DNA from: Thermoplasmata archaeon
GTDB taxonomy: Archaea > Thermoplasmatota > DAOVMN01
NCBI GenBank assembly: GCA_030630685.1
Contig: DAOVMN010000132.1
Span: 1 to 6,420 of the forward strand
Length of the DNA stretch: 6,420 nucleotides
Direction: 5' to 3'
Shown: positions 1 to 4,583 of the stretch, piece by piece
How the letters are laid out: each line of letters opens with the position of its first letter
Numbering within the stretch: position 1 is the stretch's first letter
Position numbers and translations under genes: made by a program
Notes under the pieces: model-generated
Database searches by the model: none
What the model saw: only the letters and a program-made list of their open reading frames with translations
Told to the model about the DNA's origin: nothing

Positions 1-339
1 AGCTATATTCACCTCCCGATTATGAATGTGACCAACGGAAATGGCAATGGAAACTCCGAGAACGGCGGGGGAGACGGTGACGATGACGATGATGATTTCC
101 CGATAGCCATGGCAGGAGCGGCCGGTGGTGTGGGAATCCTTGCAGTCATCGGGATAGTGCTCTTCATGAGGAAGAAGAAAGCCGAAGGTGCTGAAGAAGC
201 CGAAGAAGAATACCAGGATGAAGCGTACGAAGATGAGGAATACGAGAAACCAATAACGGAGGAAGGGGAATCTCCTGAAGAGGTATACCACGACGAGGAG
301 GGATACGAGGAAGAGTACGACGACGTGGACGAGGATTAG
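1..339 (+). CDS. C-terminal end of a membrane-anchored surface protein (5' partial)
   Basis: The frame is open from base 1, so the ATG at 22 is probably an internal methionine and the true start lies outside the window. The 112 visible residues have three parts. First comes a low-complexity stalk rich in Asn, Gly and Asp (about residues 9-32), with one N-V-T sequon and a run of six Asp. Next is a single hydrophobic helix (about residues 34-56, Gly/Ala/Ile/Val rich) followed by the stop-transfer cluster RKKK. Last is a roughly 52-residue, very acidic tail with repeated EEEY/EDEEY-like units. The helix followed by basic residues predicts the N-terminal part outside the cell and the acidic tail in the cytoplasm. 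This is the usual end of archaeal PKD-type surface proteins; the extracellular domains cannot be seen, so no substrate is assigned. A T-run follows the stop codon. Confidence 0.8.
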   Translation, partial: SYIHLPIMNVTNGNGNGNSENGGGDGDDDDDDFPIAMAGAAGGVGILAVIGIVLFMRKKKAEGAEEAEEEYQDEAYEDEEYEKPITEEGESPEEVYHDEEGYEEEYDDVDED

Positions 340-348
340 GTGTAACTC

Positions 349-366
349 GCTTTTTTCATTCTTTAA
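349..366 (+). terminator. T-rich archaeal terminator
   Basis: Ten bases after the stop codon of the surface protein there is a run of six T (351-356) followed by further T-rich sequence. Archaeal RNA polymerase typically terminates at such U-tracts without needing a hairpin. It separates the surface protein from the dph6 unit. Confidence 0.5.
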
Positions 367-403
367 TTCCCATCTCCTTTCGTAGTCCTGCCCAACTGAG
401 ACC

Positions 404-421
404 ACAAAAACATTCTTAAGT
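404..421 (+). promoter_or_regulatory. Possible promoter of the dph6 unit
   Basis: An A-rich stretch followed by an AT-rich element (ATTCTTAAG, 412-420) lies about 15-30 bases before the candidate start codons at 434, 437 and 443. No Shine-Dalgarno sequence is visible before these starts, so the message may be leaderless or nearly so. The TATA match is weak; the assignment rests mainly on position between a terminator and the first gene of a unit. Confidence 0.3.
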
Positions 422-442
422 CCTTGGCATTACATGATGTTC

Positions 443-1123
443 ATGAAGCTGGGCGTTCTTTTTTCAGGGGGAAAGGATTCGGTCTGCGCTCTCGCTAAAG
501 CGATGGAGAAGGAAGAGGTTGTGTGCCTGATCTCGATTATCTCACACAATCCGGAGAGCTATATGTTCCACACCCCGAACATAGAGCTCACATCCCTCCA
601 GGCACGGGCAATCGGCCTTCCCCTGATTCAGCACAGCACCAAGGGCGAGAAGGAGAAGGAACTCGGGGATCTGAAACACGCGATAGAAAAGGCAAGAGAT
701 GAGTTCGCCATAGAGGGCATCGTGACCGGGGCAATAGAATCGGTTTACCAGGCTACCAGGGTCCAGAGGATGTGTCATGAGCTGGGCCTCTGGTGCTACA
801 ACCCATTGTGGAAAAAGGACCAGGTAGAACTTCTGAATGAGTTGGTGGAAACAGGGTTTCATGCGATCGTCTCCGGGATCTTCGCATATCCCTTAACCGA
901 GCACTGGCTCGGGAAGAATATCGATAAGGACATGATCAAGGAACTGATAAAGCTCAACAGAAAATACCAGATAAGCCCATCGGGAGAGGGAGGCGAACTG
1001 GAAACCACGGTGCTGGATGCCCCGCTCTTCAAGAAGCGAATCGTGCTCGACGAGTGGGGCATCGAGGCAAAGGGACACGCCGGTGTGCTCAGTATTACGA
1101 GGGCACACTTAGGGAACAAATGA
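443..1123 (+). CDS. dph6: Diphthine--ammonia ligase (Dph6-type PP-loop ATPase)
   Basis: Catalyses the last step of diphthamide synthesis: ATP-dependent amidation of diphthine on the conserved histidine of elongation factor 2, with ammonium as nitrogen donor, in the cytoplasm. Counting from the chosen start, the N-terminus is MKLGVLFSGGKDS, with the PP-loop at residues 8-13 after the first beta strand, exactly as in the family. The family-specific block GAIES-x-YQ-x2-R at about 96-106, followed by C-x2-LGL and PLW, and the second signature GEGGE-x-ET...LDAPLF at about 181-196, are present. At 226 residues it matches the short archaeal form without the C-terminal domains of yeast Dph6. ATGs at 434 and 437 would add two or three residues; 443 is preferred because homologues begin M-K directly before the PP-loop strand. 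It is followed after 10 bases by an amidotransferase gene and is probably co-transcribed with it. Confidence 0.9.
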   Translation: MKLGVLFSGGKDSVCALAKAMEKEEVVCLISIISHNPESYMFHTPNIELTSLQARAIGLPLIQHSTKGEKEKELGDLKHAIEKARDEFAIEGIVTGAIESVYQATRVQRMCHELGLWCYNPLWKKDQVELLNELVETGFHAIVSGIFAYPLTEHWLGKNIDKDMIKELIKLNRKYQISPSGEGGELETTVLDAPLFKKRIVLDEWGIEAKGHAGVLSITRAHLGNK

Positions 1124-1133
1124 GGGAAACGAC

Positions 1134-1676
1134 ATGATCTTGATCGTGGACATGAACCATAAGAAAGGCTCCCTTGGCTTTGAGGAATTCGTGCTCCCCA
1201 TAGCCTCGGTTGTCAAAAAATGGGAAGAGTATGCTATAGTGCATTACAAAGAACTTACCCCACAATCAATCGCCTCTGTTAGGAAAGTCATCCTTTCAGG
1301 TACCCCCCTCATGGATAAGGAGTTCCTCCACCACTACACCAATTTCTCCTGGCTGCGGGAAACCGACACACCACTTCTTGGGATCTGTGCAGGTATGCAG
1401 TTCCTTGCCCTACTCTTCGACTCCGGCTTAAAGAACTGTTTGGAGATCGGTATGACGGAGATCGAAACCACGGCAGAGAATCCACTCTTCTCATCCAACT
1501 TCCGGGCCTACGAGCTCCACACTACCGCGGTGGAGCCCTCACCGGATTTCGAGGTGCTGGCACGGTCGGATAATTGTGTTCAGGCAATTCGCCATAAGAA
1601 AAAGGAGATCTATGGCATTCTCTTCCATCCCGAGGTGAGGAACAGGGAGATCATCGAGAGATTTCTTCAACACTAG
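1134..1676 (+). CDS. Class I glutamine amidotransferase (GATase1), GuaA-subunit-like but divergent
   Basis: A 180-residue stand-alone class I glutamine amidotransferase, which hydrolyses glutamine to release ammonia for a partner synthetase. The nucleophile elbow GICAGMQ places the catalytic Cys at residue 85, and FHPEV supplies His165 and Glu167, completing the triad. SGTP at 55-58 sits where the oxyanion-loop SGGP usually lies. It is closest in size and layout to the archaeal GMP synthase glutaminase subunit, a likely automatic annotation. However, the usual N-terminal DNGGQY-like strand, the H of GICLGHQ and the SHxDEV motif are replaced here (VDMNHKK, GICAGMQ, YELHTTAVE). The start is supported by GAGG at 1122-1125, overlapping the dph6 stop, eight bases before the ATG. 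No GMP synthase PP-loop partner is visible; the neighbouring PP-loop ligase is Dph6, a possible partner. The function of the fold is secure, the acceptor is not. Confidence 0.8.
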   Translation: MILIVDMNHKKGSLGFEEFVLPIASVVKKWEEYAIVHYKELTPQSIASVRKVILSGTPLMDKEFLHHYTNFSWLRETDTPLLGICAGMQFLALLFDSGLKNCLEIGMTEIETTAENPLFSSNFRAYELHTTAVEPSPDFEVLARSDNCVQAIRHKKKEIYGILFHPEVRNREIIERFLQH

Positions 1677-1698
1677 TAAAATAGTTGCCCACATTCGG

Positions 1699-2160
1699 TC
1701 ATCCCGCTCTATCAAAGAGTTCATGGAGGGCATAGCTATTGATACCCAATTTCTTGCATTTGCCATTGAGTGGGATATCTTCCGTTACCACTTCTGCATT
1801 AAGCCTTTTCGCCGCCAACAGTATGGATACATCGGTGAATCCATATCTTGAGATATCGGGAAATTCGAGGATTTTTCCTTTTTCGATATACTCCTCCCCA
1901 ATCTTTTCGAAAAAGGGCAAGCAACTTTCTATGAATTTTCTAAATTCGTTTCTATTGATTCCTTTCATGGAAAGGTTTGATACCTCAGCAAGTACTTGCG
2001 GGGTAACAAGAGCCCTTCTATGATACAGATAAATCTTGAGGACATCAAATTGCCTTCTGGAATAACTACTTAACACTTTAAGGGAACCAATCATTTCAGG
2101 GCGGTAAATGCCTATAAGAAATAGGAGAAGTGGTCCAGTGTCTATTATCACCGGCTTCAA
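1699..2160 (-). CDS. PIN-domain protein (VapC-like putative RNase)
   Basis: PIN domains are Mg2+/Mn2+-dependent nucleases; many are VapC toxins that cut tRNA or rRNA, others process RNA. The protein opens with V-I-I-D-T-G-P-L-L and carries the four acidic positions expected of an active site: Asp7 (IIDTGP), Glu59 (LAEVSNL), Asp110 (FTDVSI) and Asp128 (VVTEDIPL), counted from the TTG at 2160. At 153 residues it is a single-domain protein, a little longer than most VapC. An ATG lies upstream at 2262, but using it would add a basic Ser/Arg-rich segment read out of frame through the preceding gene. I therefore prefer a non-ATG start: TTG 2163, TTG 2160 (giving MKPVIIDTGP) or GTG 2151. It follows the stop of the small acidic gene by only 13 bases. 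A GAGGAG sequence at the end of that gene suggests translational coupling. It ends tail-to-tail with the amidotransferase, 22 bases apart. Confidence 0.8.
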   Translation of the reverse strand: MKPVIIDTGPLLLFLIGIYRPEMIGSLKVLSSYSRRQFDVLKIYLYHRRALVTPQVLAEVSNLSMKGINRNEFRKFIESCLPFFEKIGEEYIEKGKILEFPDISRYGFTDVSILLAAKRLNAEVVTEDIPLNGKCKKLGINSYALHELFDRAG

Positions 2161-2173
2161 CAATGCCCTTCTT

Positions 2174-2401
2174 TTACTCCTCTTCGATTGCCTTGACCGT
2201 GAGTATTTCCTCAGTTTCGTCATCCACTTCAACCTCATAAAAAATAGGATCAGAAAAGGCATCTTGAACCTTACATGTCACCACCCATGTGTCCTCATCT
2301 TCATTCATTTCCACCTCAATGGGATCAAAGAGGAACTTATCATGCGTCTTTACTTGTTTAAAGTATTCCTTTACGATGACTGTTGCCCTTGTGGCATCCA
2401 T
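2174..2401 (-). CDS. Small acidic protein upstream of PIN gene; candidate antitoxin-like partner
   Basis: A 75-residue acidic protein that I do not recognise at family level. It starts with a short predicted helix (about 3-18, ATVIVKEYFKQVK). Alternating hydrophobic strands follow, around 26-31, 38-44 (TWVVTCK) and 53-58 (IFYEVEV), then the turn DDETEEI, a last strand (LTVKAI) and three Glu at the end. Helix plus antiparallel sheet with a D-x-E-T-x-x-I-L turn resembles PepSY/cystatin-like small domains; this is a fold guess only. There is no signal peptide, Cys pair or DNA-binding motif (no AbrB, ribbon-helix-helix or helix-turn-helix pattern). The start is backed by GGTGAT just before the ATG and a TATA box 32 bases upstream. 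Its position directly before a PIN gene, with probable translational coupling, is that of an antitoxin, but the function is inferred from context. Confidence 0.75.
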   Translation of the reverse strand: MDATRATVIVKEYFKQVKTHDKFLFDPIEVEMNEDEDTWVVTCKVQDAFSDPIFYEVEVDDETEEILTVKAIEEE

Positions 2402-2404
2402 TGT

Positions 2405-2410
2405 ATCACC
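2405..2410 (-). promoter_or_regulatory. Ribosome binding site of the small acidic gene
   Basis: GGTGAT on the minus strand matches part of the anti-Shine-Dalgarno complement GGAGGTGAT and lies three bases before the ATG at 2401. A second weaker GGAG is at 2418-2415. An out-of-frame ATG at 2412-2410 precedes the chosen start and is not used for a visible gene. Confidence 0.45.
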
Positions 2411-2428
2411 ATTACTCCAATGTTGTCC

Positions 2429-2440
2429 ATATATTTATTC
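2429..2440 (-). promoter_or_regulatory. TATA-box promoter for the small acidic protein/PIN pair
   Basis: Minus-strand sequence GAATAAATATATGG (2440-2427) contains a good archaeal TATA element (TAAATATAT, 2437-2429), centred about 32 bases before the ATG at 2401. This would place transcription start a few bases before the gene. The first three bases of the element are the TAA stop codon of the tRNA thiolase gene, so the promoter is embedded in the end of that gene. The pair could then be expressed independently of the upstream operon. Confidence 0.5.
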
Positions 2441-3388
2441 TTTTCCAGCGGGATTACGGTACCCTCCATCCATCCTTTCCCTGAGCAGCTCGATGTTCTC
2501 GCAGGTCTTGCACACCCTCCCTGAGGTAGGCTCCCCGCACCTTTCACACCGGTTCACGGAAACATCCGGATAAAGGAGGCAAAGGGGCTCGTAAAGCTGG
2601 TCGTGTGTCTTAACAATCGCATGGCGGGTTCCCGGCATCCTATCCTCCAATTCCTCGATCATTTTCCTGTAGATATTCCGCTGGGCGTGACCAGCATACG
2701 GACAGGCTCCGGTATAGAAATCTATACCCTCGAGCATGGCAAAGAGGTAGCTCTCCTTTTCCGGGATCTGGCGGAGTGGCTGGATACGCGGGATGAGCCC
2801 GGGCTTGATGATCCTGTGCGGACCCATTCTTATCATTCGCTGGAGGTCCCCCCTTGTGAGGTTCATGAGGATCGTCTGTGCAGTATCATCCAGATTCAGC
2901 CCTGTGGCAAGGCGGGTTGCATTCAATTCCTTGGCCGTGGTGTTGAGGCAGTTGCGCCGGAAAACCCCGCAGATGGAGCATGGAGTCAGCTCTCCTCGGA
3001 AATTCACTGCCAGGTCCATGGGAATACCGCCGCACTCCTCGAATCTCACGACCCTGTGCTGGATATCCTTCTCATTGCAGAACTTCTCAACTTTTGCAAG
3101 ACTTAAAGGACGGTATTCATTAATGCCCTCGTTCACACTCAAAGCGGTGAGCTGGAAATTCCTGTGCTTGCGATAGATATTGTGCAGGAGGTAGAGCATG
3201 ACCAGGCTGTCCTTCCCACCGGAAACCGCTGCCACGATGTGTTCCCTTCCCCTCGTCCGTCCCAGCTCGAGACGGAGTTCGTTCTTTACCCGCTTCACAA
3301 CGAAATCCTTGAAATGATCCGGGCAGAGATGCCGTCCGCTGTAGCGAATAAAAGTAACGGCCTTGTGTCCGCATCTGTCACACTGCAT
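2435..3388 (-). CDS. ttuA: tRNA 2-thiolation enzyme, TtuA/Ncs6 family (Fe-S, two zinc fingers)
   Basis: A 317-residue PP-loop enzyme that activates uridine of tRNA by adenylation and exchanges its oxygen for sulfur, received in this family from a ubiquitin-like sulfur carrier. Domains in order: an N-terminal zinc site (Cys3, Cys6, Cys22, His25); the PP-loop SGGKDS at 56-61; CSIC at 137-140 and Cys229 in GACPYAG, the three cysteines that bind the 4Fe-4S cluster in TtuA; GLNLDDTAQT at 163-172; and a C-terminal zinc ribbon (Cys281, Cys284, Cys293, Cys296). All key residues are present. The start ATG at 3388 is chosen because the first zinc cysteine follows immediately, as in homologues; an ATG at 3460 would add 24 residues overlapping the preceding gene. 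It lies 16 bases after that gene's stop, with AGGT close before the ATG, so co-transcription is likely. Whether the target is position 54 (TtuA) or the wobble position 34 (Ncs6) cannot be told from sequence alone. Confidence 0.9.
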   Translation of the reverse strand: MQCDRCGHKAVTFIRYSGRHLCPDHFKDFVVKRVKNELRLELGRTRGREHIVAAVSGGKDSLVMLYLLHNIYRKHRNFQLTALSVNEGINEYRPLSLAKVEKFCNEKDIQHRVVRFEECGGIPMDLAVNFRGELTPCSICGVFRRNCLNTTAKELNATRLATGLNLDDTAQTILMNLTRGDLQRMIRMGPHRIIKPGLIPRIQPLRQIPEKESYLFAMLEGIDFYTGACPYAGHAQRNIYRKMIEELEDRMPGTRHAIVKTHDQLYEPLCLLYPDVSVNRCERCGEPTSGRVCKTCENIELLRERMDGGYRNPAGKE

Positions 3389-3404
3389 GAAACCTGCGAT
3401 GCTT

Positions 3405-4256
3405 TTACTCGTAGGTATAGAATCCCCGGCCTGTCTTTCGTCCGAGGTATCCTGCGGCAACCATCTTCTTCAGCAGCGGGCACGGGCGGTATTTGGTGTC
3501 GGAGAAGCCCTCGTAAAGTACTTCCATGATGTGCAGGCATGTGTCCAGTCCTATGAGATCCGCCAAGGCTAATGGCCCCATTGGGTGATTCATCCCTAAC
3601 TTCATCACGGAATCCACAGCCTCCGGGGTGGCTATCCCCTCATAGACGGCATACATGGCCTCGTTGAGCATGGGGAGGAGTACCCTGTTGGCCACGAATC
3701 CGGGGGAATCATTCACCTCTACGGGGGTCTTTCCCAGGGCCTCCGAGAGCTCGACTATGGTCGCGGTGGTCTCATCATCCGTCGCTATCCCGCGGATGAC
3801 CTCGATCAGCTTCATCACGGGTACAGGGTTCATGAAGTGCATACCAATGACCTTCTCCGGCCTCCTGGTGACAGAGGCGATCAGGGTGATCGAAATCGAA
3901 GAGGTATTGGTCGCAAGGATGGCATGTGCCGGGGTTATCCTGTCCAGCTCCCTGAATATCTGTGTTTTTAGCTCCACGTTCTCCGGGGCAGCCTCGATAA
4001 CAAGGTCTGCATCCGAGAACTCTGCCATTTCCGTGGTGGTGCTTATCCGAGAAAGGACCTCGTTTTTCTGCTCCTCGGTGATCCTGCCCTTTTTCACCCC
4101 GCGGTCCAGGTTCTTATTGATGGTTTTCATCCCTTTTTCTATGAACTCTTCGGCGATGTCATTTATGACTATCGTGAATCCTGATTGTGCGGCCACCTGG
4201 GCGATTCCGTTGCCCATCTGGCCTGCTCCGATTACGCCTATCTTCTTGATATCCAT
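3405..4256 (-). CDS. hbd: 3-hydroxybutyryl-CoA (3-hydroxyacyl-CoA) dehydrogenase
   Basis: Cytoplasmic NAD(P)-dependent oxidoreductase interconverting 3-hydroxyacyl-CoA and acetoacyl-CoA, used in beta-oxidation, butyrate-type metabolism or hydroxybutyrate cycles. The 283 residues match the single-domain-pair family length. The Rossmann motif GAGQMG is at 10-15, and Asp33 at the end of the second strand favours NAD over NADP. Active-site residues are Ser119 (NTSS), His140 (GMHFMNPVP), Glu152 and Asn190 (DSPGFVANR). The C-terminal dimerisation domain ends GRKTGRGFYTY, typical of the family. The start is firm: GGAGG seven bases before the ATG and a TATA box about 40 bases upstream. It leads a minus-strand unit with the tRNA thiolase 16 bases downstream, an association without obvious metabolic logic. 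No thiolase, crotonase or acyl-CoA dehydrogenase gene is visible nearby, so the direction of the pathway is not shown. Confidence 0.93.
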   Translation of the reverse strand: MDIKKIGVIGAGQMGNGIAQVAAQSGFTIVINDIAEEFIEKGMKTINKNLDRGVKKGRITEEQKNEVLSRISTTTEMAEFSDADLVIEAAPENVELKTQIFRELDRITPAHAILATNTSSISITLIASVTRRPEKVIGMHFMNPVPVMKLIEVIRGIATDDETTATIVELSEALGKTPVEVNDSPGFVANRVLLPMLNEAMYAVYEGIATPEAVDSVMKLGMNHPMGPLALADLIGLDTCLHIMEVLYEGFSDTKYRPCPLLKKMVAAGYLGRKTGRGFYTYE

Positions 4257-4263
4257 ATAAATT

Positions 4264-4268
4264 CCTCC
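4264..4268 (-). promoter_or_regulatory. Strong ribosome binding site of hbd
   Basis: GGAGG on the minus strand with a seven-base spacer to the ATG at 4256. It is the best Shine-Dalgarno sequence in the window and fixes the hbd start. Confidence 0.75.
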
Positions 4269-4290
4269 GTTTGGTTGATGGTTTCAGGGA

Positions 4291-4301
4291 TTATATTTAT
4301 A
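4291..4301 (-). promoter_or_regulatory. TATA-box promoter of the hbd-ttuA unit
   Basis: Minus-strand TATAAATATAA (4301-4291) is a near-ideal archaeal TATA box. Its centre lies about 41 bases before the hbd ATG. This predicts a start of transcription near 4270 and a leader of about 15 bases that just includes the GGAGG site. The element is nearly symmetrical (TTATATTTATA on the plus strand), so it could also support plus-strand initiation. Confidence 0.65.
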
Positions 4302-4429
4302 GTTGACGTTGGCAGGGGGAAATGAGGAAGACGTTGGATTCATTCCTGGCTTCAACTTGTTTCGCTTGGGGCGGTTACCTGGGTGTGGCAACTCTCTGAA
4401 TCTCCAGAGAAGGCTCTGAGTGTGCCCCT

Positions 4430-4445
4430 CTTTCCCTTTTTTCTC
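4430..4445 (+). terminator. Pyrimidine/T-rich tract, possible terminator
   Basis: TTTCCC followed by T6 (4437-4442) lies just after the GCCCC arm of the putative stem. Such a tract can stop archaeal RNA polymerase on the plus strand. It stands about 140 bases before the next gene, so it would end a transcript initiated in the intergenic region rather than a coding message. Confidence 0.3.
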
Positions 4446-4529
4446 TATTTACAATGAACTTCTCATTCCTCATCGTTTTTCACAATCCTGTGCTATTTGT
4501 TATCACAGGGGTAAAAACTCACTTCCAAT

Positions 4530-4577
4530 ATCTCTAATAATGGCAATGAAAATCACGTTGTAAATTGATACGCGAGG
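4530..4577 (+). promoter_or_regulatory. Possible promoter and ribosome binding site of the large surface protein
   Basis: A weak TATA-like element (CTCTAATAAT, 4532-4541) lies about 45 bases before the ATG at 4584. GAGG at 4574-4577 is six bases before that ATG and is a reasonable Shine-Dalgarno site. The ribosome site is better supported than the TATA box. Confidence 0.35.
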
Positions 4578-4583
4578 ATTTCA

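Larger units (their letters stand above)
4302..4583. other. Divergent intergenic region; possible small transcript, no protein gene seen
   Basis: This stretch lies between the hbd promoter and the start of the large surface protein. I see no convincing coding frame. It contains a G-rich/C-rich pair (GGGGC 4368-4372, GCCCC 4424-4428) enclosing a hairpin with CAGAG/CTCTG arms and an AAGG loop around 4404-4417. A pyrimidine tract with T6 at 4437-4442 follows. Plus-strand RNA started from the near-symmetrical TATA at 4291-4302 would end there after roughly 115 bases. This is suggestive of a small RNA or a leader/attenuator, but no known RNA family is recognised. Confidence 0.3.

Noticed and set aside
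1134..1676. Firm annotation as GMP synthase glutaminase subunit (guaA)
   Set aside because: Size and triad fit, but several GuaA signatures are replaced and no GMP synthase ATPase subunit is nearby, so only the glutaminase family is assigned.
1677..1698. Bidirectional terminator between the convergent amidotransferase and PIN genes
   Set aside because: Only a four-base T-run is present for the minus strand and none for the plus strand; there is no hairpin.
2152..2262. A longer N-terminus for the PIN protein starting at ATG 2262 or ATG 2223
   Set aside because: The added segment is a basic Ser/Arg/Lys-rich stretch produced by reading the acidic upstream gene out of frame. PIN homologues start at the IIDTGP strand.
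2603..3176. Open plus-strand frames antisense to the tRNA thiolase
   Set aside because: They mirror a gene with intact catalytic, Fe-S and zinc residues, and they lack ribosome sites and recognisable motifs.
3389..3460. A 24-residue N-terminal extension of the tRNA thiolase from ATG 3460
   Set aside because: It overlaps the end of hbd, is hydrophilic and unlike the family, whose members begin right at the first zinc-binding Cys pair.
3655..4260. Long open plus-strand frame antisense to hbd
   Set aside because: hbd on the other strand has every family motif, a strong ribosome site and a TATA box. The antisense translation is Ser/Ile-rich without domain features.
4321..4420. Box C/D guide RNA (ATGAGGA near 4322 as box C, CTGA near 4396 as box D)
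   Set aside because: Box C is imperfect, no convincing internal D'/C' pair is present, and the spacing is too long for an archaeal C/D RNA.
4330..4440. tRNA gene in the intergenic region
   Set aside because: No T-loop GGTTCGAAT-like motif, no acceptor stem pairing and no anticodon arm on either strand.
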